Origin: Staphylococcus schleiferi
Lineage (GTDB): Bacteria > Bacillota > Bacilli > Staphylococcales > Staphylococcaceae
Direction: 5' to 3'
Length of the DNA stretch: 64,000 bases
Assembly (NCBI RefSeq): GCF_900458895.1
Contig: NZ_LR962863.1
Span: 1,364,001 to 1,428,000 of the forward strand
Shown here: positions 21,528-31,635 of the stretch, in pieces
Layout: the number at the start of each line of letters is the position of its first letter
How positions within the stretch are numbered: position 1 is the first letter of the stretch
Translations under genes and position numbers: made by a program
Notes under the pieces: model-generated
The model's input: only the letters and a program-made list of their open reading frames with translations
Told to the model about the DNA's origin: nothing
The model's database searches: none

Positions 21528-22079
21528 ATGTATGAAGTGCATTTAAATTACGAAAAAAGAAACTTTATTGATTATCTGCTATTTCATTATCAATTTAAAT
21601 CAAGAATTAGCGTTTGGCTCTTAAACCTTATCAGAGCTAATAGCGAAAGACTCGAACGCATTCATTTTGTTGATCATATTGTACAGGGGCATCCCACGCT
21701 TGAAATTGCAACTGAAGATGCCCCGTTTGTTGCAATTAAGTATCATGATACACATACGATTTTAATGAATTCAAACGAGATTTTTCACAATATCGTGCAG
21801 CACGATGGGATTATTGATATAAAAATCCATTTTGGACATACATCCCAACGCGATAAGAGAATGGATCACCTATTATTACATCAAATCATTACTTCTTACA
21901 ATAACCATGATTACTTAAAAGATATGTATACCATTGAATTATCTAAAAATATTGAGCATCAGTTAATTCACACTATTCAATCACAAATCGATTTAAGCCT
22001 TAACATGAACGATGTAGAGGCTTTTCATCATTTTTCAAACGTTTTGAACTTATTAGAACTACGCCACATGAATGACTAA
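21528..22079 (+). CDS. YpiB/UPF0302-like protein
   Basis: A 183-residue soluble protein resembling the YpiB (UPF0302) family, with the recognisable N-terminal region YEKRNFIDYLLFHYQFKSR and SVWLLNLI. The C-terminal part may include an IDEAL-type helix. The biochemical role is not established. It lies 11 nt after the TPR gene and 36 nt before the DUF1405 gene, so it is likely co-transcribed. SD AAGGTGA precedes the ATG by 6 nt. Confidence 0.8.
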   Translation: MYEVHLNYEKRNFIDYLLFHYQFKSRISVWLLNLIRANSERLERIHFVDHIVQGHPTLEIATEDAPFVAIKYHDTHTILMNSNEIFHNIVQHDGIIDIKIHFGHTSQRDKRMDHLLLHQIITSYNNHDYLKDMYTIELSKNIEHQLIHTIQSQIDLSLNMNDVEAFHHFSNVLNLLELRHMND

Positions 22080-22115
22080 TACGGTCAAATTCATTTAATT
22101 AAGAGAGGTGACACC

Positions 22116-22712
22116 ATGCTATGGACGCAAATCCAAAATATGTTAATTTACAATCGAGCGCCATATTTATTCCTCATTTTATTTAATATTTTAGGTACAA
22201 TTTATGGCTATATTTGGTATCAACCCAGATTGGCTACGACACCTTGGTATTTTTGGCCGTTTGTTCCGGATAGTCCAACAGCAACACTTTTTTTAGTAGT
22301 GTCACTTATCCTATTGTATGTTAATAAAAAGAGTGCCGTTATCGATGCGCTTGCTTTTGTAACTTTAATTAAATATGGTGTTTGGGCCGTCTTGATGAAT
22401 ATCATTCTATTTGTGCATGACCAAACGATTTATGTGATGGGTGTTGTACTGCTGATGATGCATGCTATCATGGCAATTCAAGCCTTTTTATTTTTACCCC
22501 TCTTTAAATTTACCGAATGTAGCATGATTGTCAGTATCATTTGGGTCTTTCATAATGATGTCATTGATTATGTCTTCCATCAATATCCAGTATATGGAGG
22601 ACTCTCACAGTATGAAACACAAATAGGTTACATTTCGTTTTGGCTTTCAGTCATTTCCATTTTGTTTTTGATTTATTTTACAAGACAAGGTAAAAAGATT
22701 GACCCTATTTGA
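22116..22712 (+). CDS. DUF1405-family membrane protein (YpjA-like)
   Basis: A 198-residue integral membrane protein with about six hydrophobic helices starting at residue 16. The Pro/Trp-rich motif TPWYFWPFVPDSPTATLF near residues 41-58 is characteristic of the DUF1405/YpjA family. Function is unknown. GAGAGGTGACACC precedes the ATG. It sits in the same run of genes as the preceding TPR and YpiB-like genes. Confidence 0.85.
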   Translation: MLWTQIQNMLIYNRAPYLFLILFNILGTIYGYIWYQPRLATTPWYFWPFVPDSPTATLFLVVSLILLYVNKKSAVIDALAFVTLIKYGVWAVLMNIILFVHDQTIYVMGVVLLMMHAIMAIQAFLFLPLFKFTECSMIVSIIWVFHNDVIDYVFHQYPVYGGLSQYETQIGYISFWLSVISILFLIYFTRQGKKIDPI

Positions 22713-22749
22713 AGTACCACGTAAAATATAGTCTAAAGGAGTGAGCATA

Positions 22750-23448
22750 ATGTCTTTAATGTCTTTAATTATTTATTTTGTAATACTTATGATCCTCCCA
22801 ATGTATGCACAACACCAAGTTAAATCTAACTATGAAAAATATTCTCAAGTTAGATCGACAAGTGGCAAGACGGGAAGAGAAGTCGCATTAGAAATTTTAC
22901 ATGCGAATGGCATTTATGATGTGGAAGTAAAAGAAGGTCAAGGATTTCTAACTGACCATTATGACCCTAAAAATAAGGTAGTCGTTTTGTCACCTGCCAA
23001 CTATAGTCGACCTAGCGTAGCCGGAACTGCAATTGCTGCACACGAAGTCGGACACGCGATTCAAGACTATCAAGGTTACTTCTTTTTACGATTCCGTTCT
23101 GCATTAGTACCAGTTGCTAACCTAGGAAGTTCATTGTCATATATTTTCATTATGGCTGGAATTGTGTTAACCGGATTACAAATGGCAATTGGTTCAACTG
23201 CTTTATGGATTGGGATTTTCTTAATGGCTTTTGCTGTATTATTTTCAATAGTGACATTGCCAGTTGAATTTGATGCAAGTAAACGTGCTATGAATCAGAT
23301 TCAAAAGTTAAACATTGTAAATGAAAAAGAATATAAACACGCTGGACGCGTTTTAAGAGCTGCAGCTATGACTTATGTGGCAGCAACAGCAGTCGCAGTC
23401 GCTGAGCTATTACGATTTATTTTAATCGCGCGTTCATCAGATCAATAA
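22750..23448 (+). CDS. Zinc metallopeptidase (YugP-like)
   Basis: A 232-residue membrane-embedded protease. It has an N-terminal membrane segment, an HEVGHAIQD zinc-binding motif (HExxH) near residue 98, two hydrophobic segments near 120-170, and a conserved LPVEFDAS region that may supply the third metal ligand. This matches the YugP neutral zinc metallopeptidase family; natural substrates are unknown. ATG 22750 follows AAAGGAG by 7 nt; GTG 22741 would lie in the SD. A strong terminator follows immediately. Confidence 0.88.
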   Translation: MSLMSLIIYFVILMILPMYAQHQVKSNYEKYSQVRSTSGKTGREVALEILHANGIYDVEVKEGQGFLTDHYDPKNKVVVLSPANYSRPSVAGTAIAAHEVGHAIQDYQGYFFLRFRSALVPVANLGSSLSYIFIMAGIVLTGLQMAIGSTALWIGIFLMAFAVLFSIVTLPVEFDASKRAMNQIQKLNIVNEKEYKHAGRVLRAAAMTYVAATAVAVAELLRFILIARSSDQ

Positions 23449-23458
23449 AATAGAATGC

Positions 23459-23494
23459 AAAAAGAGTTGGAGAAATTGCTCCAACTCTTTTTTA
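23459..23494 (+). terminator. Terminator after the metallopeptidase gene
   Basis: A 14-bp perfect stem (AAAAAGAGTTGGAG with its complement, six-base loop) is followed by TTTTTT. It ends the aro-TPR-metallopeptidase gene run and lies 70 nt left of the insertion sequence. Confidence 0.92.
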
Positions 23495-23556
23495 TGCTAT
23501 AAAGCAATGTTATGCCATGAATGGGAGTTGGAATAACATCAATCTCAAATCACCTG

Positions 23557-23564
23557 TTTTTAAA
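23557..23564. repeat. Left copy of 8-bp target site duplication
   Basis: TTTTTAAA directly abuts the left IS end and is repeated exactly at 25049-25056. Eight bp is the duplication length usual for ISL3-family insertions. Confidence 0.9.
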
Positions 23565-23592
23565 GGTTCTTTGTCAACGTCGGTTGGCGAGA
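23565..23592. repeat. Left terminal inverted repeat of the IS
   Basis: Begins GGTTCTTTGTCAAC, similar to the start I recall for staphylococcal ISL3 elements such as IS1181, and contains CGGTTGG at positions 17-23. Confidence 0.8.
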
Positions 23593-23602
23593 CGATAACG
23601 CA

Positions 23603-24928
23603 TTAAGCAACGTTATTTTGTTGTTTAATGCGTTTTTTATATTCACTTACAAATACCTTGGAAATGATTAAGATTCGATTCCTAAAATTCCAGAAATTTC
23701 TATAACCATAAGAAACCCGTTTAATCAGTTTTATTTTATTATTAATGCCCTCAATTGGCCCATTCGTTAAATGTGGATAACGCATCGTATTTGAGATATA
23801 GGGCAAATATTTGATGAATGTTTGAATGACGCGCTTGAGTCCTTGTGAAATATCTTTTGTTTTTGAATCCTGTAAGATGAAGCGTAATTGCTGGATATCG
23901 TTTACTTTCAGAGCACTTAAAAGACGATGCCCCGTTTCATATGTCTCTTTGAGCCTCTCATCAAGCTCCAATAAATACTGAACTAAACTGTATTGACTCT
24001 GCCAAGACTTAAAAAGTCCGTATGACTGATATATCATTCGATCTAAATCTAAGGGCGCTTTTAATAGTAACTTCCAATAACGCTTTAATTTATTATATTG
24101 AGGTCTATCTTTTGCCCTAAAACCATTCATAACTTGAACTCGGCATCGATTGATTTCACGATTGATAGCCTGCACGATATGAAAGCGATCCATAATTATC
24201 TCCGCATGAGGAAATAAGTCTTGAATGAGTGCGATATAAGGTGGAAACATATCTATAGAGATGGTTTTCACTCTTTCACGTTGCTTTCTAGAGAACTTTA
24301 AAAAATAGGCTTCTAATTTATGTTTGCGACGATCAGGTAAAATATCGATGATATCATGGGTTACACTATCACAGTAAATAAAGCTCATCGCACCTTCGAC
24401 ATCTTTCGTTGATTTGAATTCGTCAAAAGCTAAGTGCTCCGGTAAAACATGATGTGCCTGCGTCTTCACCGAATCACTTACCTCTTTTAAATGGCGATGG
24501 ACAGTTGAAGGTGATACACATAGACTTTCAGCGACATCCTTTTCAGAGATGACTTTAGATAGTTTCCGGGTCATCATGCGTTTGACCTCATTTGAGATGG
24601 TACATCGGGGTTGAATATAGGGTGTTTGAGCTGTAAAGGTTTGTTGACAAGCTTTACAGTAAAAGCGCTGTTTCTTCAATTTTAAATAGGCAGGTCTTTC
24701 AAAAATTAATCCCATATAAACTTTCGTTTTACGAAAGCCATGTTTAATAATTAAATGGGCATCATTTTTAATTCCACAACACGCACAAGCACTGGGATGA
24801 TATGTCAATTGGCCTTCGTATAATAATGCCTTTACGTTTTTATGTACATCTAATCCTAGATTTTGAGTGATTTTTAAATTTTTGACTTTAATTCCAAGCA
24901 TTTCTGATATATCATTACACATAGGCAC
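23603..24928 (-). CDS. ISL3-family transposase
   Basis: A 441-residue DDE transposase. An N-terminal zinc ribbon has two cysteine pairs (CACC near residue 48, CKAC near residue 92), followed by a helix-turn-helix (VAESLCVSPSTVHRHL near 130). The catalytic acidic residues are probably in LAFDEF, ISIDMF and GPIEGINNKIK. The last motif and the following YGYRNFWNFR are typical of ISL3 transposases. The start is GTG 24928, with AAGGAG about 6 nt upstream. The reading frame is intact, so the element may be active. Confidence 0.95.
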   Translation of the reverse strand: MPMCNDISEMLGIKVKNLKITQNLGLDVHKNVKALLYEGQLTYHPSACACCGIKNDAHLIIKHGFRKTKVYMGLIFERPAYLKLKKQRFYCKACQQTFTAQTPYIQPRCTISNEVKRMMTRKLSKVISEKDVAESLCVSPSTVHRHLKEVSDSVKTQAHHVLPEHLAFDEFKSTKDVEGAMSFIYCDSVTHDIIDILPDRRKHKLEAYFLKFSRKQRERVKTISIDMFPPYIALIQDLFPHAEIIMDRFHIVQAINREINRCRVQVMNGFRAKDRPQYNKLKRYWKLLLKAPLDLDRMIYQSYGLFKSWQSQYSLVQYLLELDERLKETYETGHRLLSALKVNDIQQLRFILQDSKTKDISQGLKRVIQTFIKYLPYISNTMRYPHLTNGPIEGINNKIKLIKRVSYGYRNFWNFRNRILIISKVFVSEYKKRIKQQNNVA

Positions 24929-25004
24929 AATATCTCCTTAATCGTTGGTTTGGTCACTTACAATTATAGAGATATTTGTGCTTTTTTAATATCAAAAATT
25001 AAAA

Positions 25005-25035
25005 TAACGGTCAGTGAATATTTCACCAACCGTTA
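25005..25035 (-). terminator. Inward-reading terminator-like hairpin at the IS right end
   Basis: TAACGGT-CA-GTGAA, a three-base loop, then TTCAC-CA-ACCGTTA forms a 12-bp hairpin with one symmetric mismatch. Read on the minus strand it is followed by TTTTAATTTTT. It sits between the IS end and the transposase gene, where it could block outside transcription from reaching the transposase. Confidence 0.5.
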
Positions 25036-25048
25036 AAAATATACAACC
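25021..25048. repeat. Right terminal inverted repeat of the IS
   Basis: Its reverse complement starts GGTTGTATATT and has CGGTTGG at the same position as in the left repeat. It overlaps one arm of the hairpin at 25005-25035. Confidence 0.75.
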
Positions 25049-25056
25049 TTTTTAAA
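25049..25056. repeat. Right copy of 8-bp target site duplication
   Basis: TTTTTAAA, identical to 23557-23564, immediately outside the right IS end. Confidence 0.9.
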
Positions 25057-25208
25057 TCATGATGCATGGTGCATAGTGAATCACTCATTTTAATTTCATG
25101 TAAATCGTATTGAGTTGATTCTTAAAAGAGAATGAGCTTGATAGATTGCCCAAATCGATTCATTTCATGTAAGATAAAAGAGAATGAATTTAGAAAGGAA
25201 GTCATCAA

Positions 25209-25532
25209 ATGACCAAATCACTCTCTGAAATGCAAAAAGAAGTTGATACATATATATCACAATTTAAAACAGGTTATTTTTCTCCGCTTGCAAATTTGGC
25301 ACGCTTAACAGAAGAAGTCGGGGAACTTGCACGTGAAATCAATCATTTTCATGGTGAAAAGAAGAAAAAAGAGAGTGAAGCTGATAATACAATTGAAGCA
25401 GAGCTAGGCGATAATCTATTTGTATTACTTTGTTTAGCTAATTCTTTAAATATTGATATGACGGATAGTTTTAATCAAACGATGCAAAAATTTAATACAC
25501 GTGATAAAAATCGTTTTGAAAGAAAATCATAA
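25209..25532 (+). CDS. MazG-like nucleotide pyrophosphohydrolase
   Basis: A 107-residue all-alpha NTP-PPase that probably hydrolyses non-canonical nucleoside triphosphates. The metal-binding EExxE...ExxD pattern of the MazG fold is visible as EEVGELAREI (residues 36-45) and EAELGDNLFVLL near 64-75. It is equivalent to the YpjD type that precedes bshA in bacilli. SD AAAGGAAG lies before ATG 25209. bshA follows 15 nt after the stop. Confidence 0.9.
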   Translation: MTKSLSEMQKEVDTYISQFKTGYFSPLANLARLTEEVGELAREINHFHGEKKKKESEADNTIEAELGDNLFVLLCLANSLNIDMTDSFNQTMQKFNTRDKNRFERKS

Positions 25533-25547
25533 AGGAGATTATTGACG

Positions 25548-26672
25548 ATGAAAATTGGAATTACTTGTTATCCATCTGTGGGAGGCTCAGGTGTGATTGC
25601 AACGGAATTAGGTATATTAATGGCCGAGCGTGGCCACGAGGTTCATTTTATTACTTCTAATATGCCTTTTCGACTTACAAAGCCGATTCCTAACATTACC
25701 TTTCATCAGGTTGATGTCAATCAGTATTCTGTTTTTCAATACCCACCTTATGATATTTCGTTAAGTACAAAAATTGCGAACGTCATTAATGAGTATGATT
25801 TAGATGTATTACATATGCATTATGCTATCCCTCATGCCATTTGTGGTATTTTAGCAAGACAAATGTCGGGTAAAGATATTAAAATCATGACAACTTTACA
25901 TGGAACAGATATCACTGTTTTAGGATACGATCATTCGTTAAGAAATGCGATAAAATTTGGTATTGAACAAAGTGATGTCGTGACAAGTGTAAGTCAATCA
26001 CTTAAAGCACAAACAAATGAGATTATTGCGCCGAATAAAGAAATTATTCCTATCTATAATTTTGTGCGAGAATCAGAGTTTCCAACAAGATATAATCCAT
26101 CTTTTAAAGAAAGCTATCATATTGAACAAGATGAAAAAGTTTTAATTCATGTTTCAAACTTTCGACAAGTGAAACGCATTGACACCATCATCGACACATT
26201 TAGTAAAGTTAGAAAACAAATAAAAGCTAAATTATTATTAATCGGGGACGGACCAGAATTATTAGATATGCGAATGAAAGTACGTGAACTCGGCTTATCC
26301 GATGAAGTGCTATTTTTAGGCAAGCAAGATTGTATGAGTAATTTCTATCAAATTGCAGATATTGTGTTATTAATGAGTGAAAAAGAAAGCTTTGGTTTAA
26401 CCTTATTAGAAGCAATGAAAACGGGTGTTATTCCAATAGGAACTTATGCAGGTGGTATTCAAGAAGTAATTCAACATGAAAAAACAGGCTATCTTGTAGA
26501 CATAGGAGATAGTGATACAGCTGCACATTATGCATTAAAATTATTAAAAGATCCAGAACTTTATCAAACAATGCAACAACGTATGCTAAAAGATGTTGAG
26601 ACACGCTTCCATTCTCAGAATATCGCAGATCAGTATGAATATTATTATAAACAAATGTTAGGAGAACTTTAA
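25548..26672 (+). CDS. bshA: N-acetyl-alpha-D-glucosaminyl L-malate synthase BshA
   Basis: A family GT4 glycosyltransferase that joins UDP-GlcNAc and L-malate, the first step of bacillithiol synthesis. The 374-residue protein has the N-terminal GGSGVIATELG sugar/malate region (residues 12-22), LHGTDITVLGYDHS near 120, VSNFRQVKRIDTII near 205, and the donor-binding EKESFGLTLLEAMKTGVIPIG near 282-302. These match BshA closely. ATG 25548 gives the family N-terminus MKIGITCYPS; TTG 25542 is a possible alternative. Confidence 0.95.
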   Translation: MKIGITCYPSVGGSGVIATELGILMAERGHEVHFITSNMPFRLTKPIPNITFHQVDVNQYSVFQYPPYDISLSTKIANVINEYDLDVLHMHYAIPHAICGILARQMSGKDIKIMTTLHGTDITVLGYDHSLRNAIKFGIEQSDVVTSVSQSLKAQTNEIIAPNKEIIPIYNFVRESEFPTRYNPSFKESYHIEQDEKVLIHVSNFRQVKRIDTIIDTFSKVRKQIKAKLLLIGDGPELLDMRMKVRELGLSDEVLFLGKQDCMSNFYQIADIVLLMSEKESFGLTLLEAMKTGVIPIGTYAGGIQEVIQHEKTGYLVDIGDSDTAAHYALKLLKDPELYQTMQQRMLKDVETRFHSQNIADQYEYYYKQMLGEL

Positions 26673-26675
26673 TTC

Positions 26676-27878
26676 ATGAATCGTATTCAATTTGAAGTCG
26701 CTCAACCCATTATAGATCGTCTCACCGAAAATGGTTATGAAGCGTATTTCGTTGGTGGCTCAGTACGAGATTACATTATGAATCGCTCTATACATGACGT
26801 TGACATTACAACAAGTGCGACACCTGATGAAATCGAATCACTTTTTGAACATACGATACCTATAGGTAAAGATCACGGCACAATCAATATCGTATGGAAT
26901 AAAGAAAATTATGAAGTGACGACTTTTAGAGCTGAAGGTACTTATATTGAACATAGACGGCCTTCTGAGGTTTATTTTGTACGTGATTTATATCGAGACG
27001 TTGAAAGACGTGACTTCACAATGAACGCTATTGCTATGGATATTTCTTTTCAACGTTATGATTACTTTAACGGTGAACAAGATATTCAGCAGCGATTGAT
27101 TCGAACTGTAGGCGACGCTGAGACACGATTTAATGAAGATGCTTTAAGAATCTTACGTGCACTCCGCTTCAAGTCACAGTTAGGATTCCATATCGAATCA
27201 CAAACGTATGATGCGATGCAAAAACGATTATCAGATATACAATTTTTATCAATTGAGCGTATCATCGCAGAACTTACAAAATTACTTAACGGTTCTTTTG
27301 TTGCTGAGACATTCCCTTTACTACAAGCTTTGAACATTTGGCAATATATCCCTTTATTCAAAGATATGAATATGTCTTCTTTGAAAATTGTTACACCACT
27401 TACATTGGAAGCATTTTTAGCACTGATTCTGTTAAAAAATGGGGAAGCCACTCTAAAATCGTTGAAACTTAGCAAAGCTCAGAACCATTCGGTCTCAGCA
27501 ATGGTCAAAGCGATAAACACAAGTCAATCGATAGAGACCAAAAATGCATTAAAATTATTTGTTTATGATTTTGGTTTGGATTTATCACTTGAACTTCTAC
27601 GTTTAAAGGAAATATGGCTAGCAAACCAAATCTCATTACCATCCCCTTTAGTTTATAATGAAGGCACCCTTCGAACAGTATGGGACGAACTTCCGATAAA
27701 GGATCGTCAGTCTATGGCTATTAATGGCGCTATTTTAATGGATGCACTTCATTTAAAAGGTGGACCTTGGCTTAAAAAAGCCTTGCGAGAAGTTGAATGT
27801 GCGATCATTAAAGGCCAACTGGGGAATCAACAAGAAGAAATTATTGAATGGGTGAAAGAACATGTCGAAATATCGTGA
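26676..27878 (+). CDS. cca: CCA tRNA nucleotidyltransferase
   Basis: Adds or repairs the 3' CCA end of tRNAs. The 400-residue class II enzyme has the nucleotidyltransferase signature FVGGSVRDYIMNR (residues 25-37), the catalytic DVD in HDVDITTSA, the RRDFTMNA motif near 112, and the RILRALRFKSQLGF stretch near 157. It lies 3 nt after bshA and overlaps birA by 17 nt, so the bshA-cca-birA genes form one operon. Confidence 0.96.
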   Translation: MNRIQFEVAQPIIDRLTENGYEAYFVGGSVRDYIMNRSIHDVDITTSATPDEIESLFEHTIPIGKDHGTINIVWNKENYEVTTFRAEGTYIEHRRPSEVYFVRDLYRDVERRDFTMNAIAMDISFQRYDYFNGEQDIQQRLIRTVGDAETRFNEDALRILRALRFKSQLGFHIESQTYDAMQKRLSDIQFLSIERIIAELTKLLNGSFVAETFPLLQALNIWQYIPLFKDMNMSSLKIVTPLTLEAFLALILLKNGEATLKSLKLSKAQNHSVSAMVKAINTSQSIETKNALKLFVYDFGLDLSLELLRLKEIWLANQISLPSPLVYNEGTLRTVWDELPIKDRQSMAINGAILMDALHLKGGPWLKKALREVECAIIKGQLGNQQEEIIEWVKEHVEIS

Positions 27879-28833
27879 AACTATATTGGAATTACTTACC
27901 GAAGCAAGACCTGACTATATCTCTGGCCAAACCATTGCGGAAAAACTGAATATTTCGAGAATGACTGTTAAAAAAACAATTGATCAACTTAAGTTAGAAG
28001 GCATTTCAATCGATTCTGTCCATAATCGTGGACATAAACTAAATGAACTTCCAACACAATGGCACGAAGGCGTCTTAAATGGGCTATTTAAAGATTCTAC
28101 ATTTATAGAGAAATTCGAATGTTATGCGACGGTCGATTCCACACAACAAATTGCCAAAAAATCGATTGTTGATTTTGATGGGACTATGTTGATTTTGAGC
28201 GATGCGCAAACTGCGGGAAAAGGGCGGTTCAAACGCGTTTGGCAATCTCCAAAAGAGAAAGGGTTATGGATGTCTGTCGTTTTACGCCCAGAAATTTCTT
28301 TTTCAATGCTGACAACATTTAATTTATTTATTTCTCTTGCAATCTGTGAAACGATACAAACTTATCTCACAGATCAAGTTCAAATCAAATGGCCCAATGA
28401 CATCTATATTGGAACTCAAAAAGTCTGTGGCTTTTTAACTGAAATGATTGCCAATGCAGATGGTATAGAAGCGGTCATTTGTGGTATAGGTATTAATATT
28501 AATCATGAAGATTCAGACTTTGACCCAAGTTTAAATCATACAGCAACAAGCCTTAAAATACATAGCGGTCAAGACATCAATCGTTATGACTTTTTGAAGG
28601 TACTCATGCGTAATATTGAGCAACGTTATTTACAATTTTTAAATGAGCCATTCACTGCAATCAAAGAGGAATACATTGCACATTCAAATATATGGAATAA
28701 GCAATTGCGTTTTACAGAAGGATCACAGCAGTTTTATGGTAAAGTCGTTGAAATTGATGACCAAGGCTTTTTACATGTCGTTGATCGTCAAGGTGATCTT
28801 CACAGATTAATGAGTGCTGACATCGAATTATAA
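27862..28833 (+). CDS. birA: Biotin-protein ligase / biotin operon repressor BirA
   Basis: Attaches biotin to acceptor carboxylases and, with its N-terminal winged helix, may repress biotin genes. The 323-residue protein has the DNA-binding [21 protein letters not shown] (residues 21-38), the ligase motif [20 protein letters not shown] near 119-138, and the KWPNDIY substrate loop near 176. The start ATG overlaps the cca end. SD GGGTGAAAG is inside cca. Confidence 0.95.
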   Translation: MSKYRETILELLTEARPDYISGQTIAEKLNISRMTVKKTIDQLKLEGISIDSVHNRGHKLNELPTQWHEGVLNGLFKDSTFIEKFECYATVDSTQQIAKKSIVDFDGTMLILSDAQTAGKGRFKRVWQSPKEKGLWMSVVLRPEISFSMLTTFNLFISLAICETIQTYLTDQVQIKWPNDIYIGTQKVCGFLTEMIANADGIEAVICGIGININHEDSDFDPSLNHTATSLKIHSGQDINRYDFLKVLMRNIEQRYLQFLNEPFTAIKEEYIAHSNIWNKQLRFTEGSQQFYGKVVEIDDQGFLHVVDRQGDLHRLMSADIEL

Positions 28834-28864
28834 ACGACAAACAGAGAAAGGAGGCACCTTTTAT

Positions 28865-31567
28865 ATGGCGCAATCGCCTTGTTATGCCGTCATCGACCTT
28901 GAAACGACTGGCAACCAAACAAATTATGATGAAATCATACAAATTGGTATTACATTTGTACAAGACAAACAAATTATTGATAGTTATCATTCAATGATAA
29001 AAACAGATATTCAAATCCCGACATTTATTCAAGCTTTAACCTCAATAGAAGAAGAAATGTTACAACAAGCGCCTTATTTTCATGAAGTCGCAAAAGAAAT
29101 ATATTCAAAAATAAAAGATTGTATATTTGTAGCACATAATGTGAATTTTGATTTGAATTTTTTGAAACGTTCTTTTAAAAAGTGTCATATTCATTATCAA
29201 CCAAAGAAAGTGATCGATACTTTAGAGCTTTTTAAGGTGGCTTTTCCTACCGAAAAAAGCTATCAATTGACAGAGCTGTCAGAATCTTTAGGTGTGCCTT
29301 TAACTAACGCACATCGCGCGGATGAAGATGCCCGGACGACAGCACGAATTATGATTTTAGCCTTTGATAAATTTGAAACACTCCCGCTCAATACTAAAAA
29401 GCAGCTTTACTATTTAAGCAAACAACTCAAATATAACTTGGATGACTATTTTTTCGAATTGGTTCGATTACATCAACCTTCATTAGAACAAAAGCAGTTA
29501 CAACAATTTGAGCAGCTTTTTTATAAACCACAACCGGAATTTCATGAAGCGACATTAAAGTTTGAAGGGGACTTAAATGACCTATATCAATTAATTATCA
29601 ATCATTGTGGATATCAGTATAGAGAAGAGCAGCTTTATATGGCACAAGTCGTTTTTGATCAATTGATGCATAATGATAAAGCCTTGATTGAAGCAAACAC
29701 AGGAAGCGGTAAATCTTTAGCTTATTTGATTGCTGCATTAATGTATTATATCGAAACAGGCGAGCATGTAATGATTTCGACTAATACTAAAATGTTACAA
29801 AATCAGCTTTTATCTCATGATATTCCGATGTTGAACGATGCTCTAAATAGTACGATTAACGCAACACTGATCAAAAGTAAGCAAGACTATATTTCACTAG
29901 GACTTATCAGTCAAGTGTTAAAAGATGAAACATCGAATTATGATGTAAATTTACTTAAGATGCAGTTATTAATTTGGATTTTAGAGACACATACGGGTGA
30001 TATAGAAGAACTCAATCTACGTGGTGGACAAAAAATGTATTTTGAGCAAAAAGTTGAAACTTATGTGCCGATTCGTAAAGATATTCATTATTATAACCAC
30101 ATACGGACGAATGCTTCGAAAATTCAAATTGGTATTACAAATCACGCACATTTATTATATTCTTCACCAGACCATACGATCTATCAATTGTTTAATCATT
30201 GTATCATCGATGAAGCCCATCGATTGCCTGATTATGCGATTGATTGTGCCATGCGTGCTTTTGGCTATTCAGACATTAAATATCAACTAGGACTCATTGG
30301 TAAAACAGAAAACGAGAAGTTACTCAAACAAATTGATCAGTTGGAGCAACAACGAATACTCGAAAAATTAGATATTCCGCCAATAGACGTCTTTAACATT
30401 AAACAAGATATTAACGCAATACATGATATGAACGAACAGTTCTTTGAAACATTGTTTGAGATGGTCCATAATGCACACATTTATGACGACGAAACATCAA
30501 AACTGTTTTATGTTTATGATATTGATGTTAATGTATTGATACCATCATTACATCACTTTATTTCGCAAATTAATTTAACACTCGAAAACTTTAACAGTAT
30601 GAAACATAAAGTGATTAAGACGATGCGCAAACATTTACTTTATATTGTCGATCAATTACGGCACATTGAGAATGGTTTAAAAGATGGACATATGGCTTAT
30701 CTATCGCTCAAAAATTTACAACAAAAGTCAACTATCAAAATTCATATTAAAGATCATTCTGTGAAGCATCTATTATCAGAGAAGATACTCAATAAATTTG
30801 ACTCTATTTCGTTCGTATCCGGAACCTTAACTTTTAATCAGTCATTTAAAACTTTTAAAAAGTGGTTTGAGGATGAAACATCATTTCAAACCTATCAAAT
30901 TCAATCCCAACAAACATTTCAACCGAATGGTCATATCTTTATTCCAAAAGATATTAAGCGCTACAATTATCAAAACCAAGATGAATATATCCAAACCATT
31001 GTCGATTATATCGCGCGATATGTGACCACAGTTGAAGGAAAATGTCTAATATTATTTACTAGTTATAAAATGTTATATACGGTTATGGATTATTTAAACC
31101 AAATGGTTGAATTTGAAGATTATGTGATTTTAACGCAACAGCAAAATCAAAATTATAAAATTGCCCAACAATTTAATCATTTTGATAAAGCGATTTTATT
31201 AGGAACAAGCACATTTTTTGAAGGATTCGATTATCAAGCAGAAGGAATTAAATGTGTCATGATTGCTAAATTACCATTTATGAATCAACATGCAACGAAG
31301 CCTATGCTACTTGCAAATGAGTTTGATAATGTCTTCAAGGATTATGTGTTACCAGAAGCTGTTTTGCGATTTAGACAAGGACTGGGTCGTCTTTTACGGA
31401 ACGAAAAAGATAAAGGCGTCATTGTATCTTTTGATAATCGACTTATCCATAGTCAATATAAACAATTTTTCCAAAATACATTAACGCATTACAAACAACA
31501 TCAAGGTAATATTCAGCAATTTGAACGATTACTCAATCGAATGCAATCGAATGATTCGACAGATTAG
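28865..31567 (+). CDS. dinG: DinG-family exonuclease/helicase-like protein
   Basis: A 900-residue protein joining an N-terminal DEDD 3'-5' exonuclease ([28 protein letters not shown] in residues 8-160) to an XPD/DinG helicase-like module. The latter has Walker A ANTGSGKS near residue 280, IIDEAHRLP near 450 and [11 protein letters not shown] near 840. S. aureus DinG is reported to act as a nuclease rather than a helicase; I see no four-cysteine Fe-S set here either. ATG 28865 follows GGAGG; the longer frame from 28814 would include the SD. Confidence 0.93.
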   Translation: MAQSPCYAVIDLETTGNQTNYDEIIQIGITFVQDKQIIDSYHSMIKTDIQIPTFIQALTSIEEEMLQQAPYFHEVAKEIYSKIKDCIFVAHNVNFDLNFLKRSFKKCHIHYQPKKVIDTLELFKVAFPTEKSYQLTELSESLGVPLTNAHRADEDARTTARIMILAFDKFETLPLNTKKQLYYLSKQLKYNLDDYFFELVRLHQPSLEQKQLQQFEQLFYKPQPEFHEATLKFEGDLNDLYQLIINHCGYQYREEQLYMAQVVFDQLMHNDKALIEANTGSGKSLAYLIAALMYYIETGEHVMISTNTKMLQNQLLSHDIPMLNDALNSTINATLIKSKQDYISLGLISQVLKDETSNYDVNLLKMQLLIWILETHTGDIEELNLRGGQKMYFEQKVETYVPIRKDIHYYNHIRTNASKIQIGITNHAHLLYSSPDHTIYQLFNHCIIDEAHRLPDYAIDCAMRAFGYSDIKYQLGLIGKTENEKLLKQIDQLEQQRILEKLDIPPIDVFNIKQDINAIHDMNEQFFETLFEMVHNAHIYDDETSKLFYVYDIDVNVLIPSLHHFISQINLTLENFNSMKHKVIKTMRKHLLYIVDQLRHIENGLKDGHMAYLSLKNLQQKSTIKIHIKDHSVKHLLSEKILNKFDSISFVSGTLTFNQSFKTFKKWFEDETSFQTYQIQSQQTFQPNGHIFIPKDIKRYNYQNQDEYIQTIVDYIARYVTTVEGKCLILFTSYKMLYTVMDYLNQMVEFEDYVILTQQQNQNYKIAQQFNHFDKAILLGTSTFFEGFDYQAEGIKCVMIAKLPFMNQHATKPMLLANEFDNVFKDYVLPEAVLRFRQGLGRLLRNEKDKGVIVSFDNRLIHSQYKQFFQNTLTHYKQHQGNIQQFERLLNRMQSNDSTD

Positions 31568-31635
31568 TCATTAGGTAGAAGTTCGTAACTACTTTTGTTA
31601 AAATAGTAACAGTATTAATAAATAGGAGAATGGTT

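Larger units (their letters stand above)
23565..25048 (-). mobile_element. ISL3-family insertion sequence, complete (1484 bp)
   Basis: Ends are defined by GGTT...CGGTTGG-type imperfect terminal inverted repeats (23565-23592 and 25021-25048, 17 of 28 positions identical without gaps) and flanked by the exact 8-bp repeat TTTTTAAA. It holds one intact transposase gene on the minus strand. The insertion sits between two core genes without disrupting either. The exact duplication suggests a fairly recent insertion. The specific IS name cannot be assigned without a database. Confidence 0.92.

Noticed and set aside
31568..31635. T-box riboswitch before asnS
   Set aside because: The leader is too short and lacks the GGGTGGNACCGCG motif and an antiterminator.
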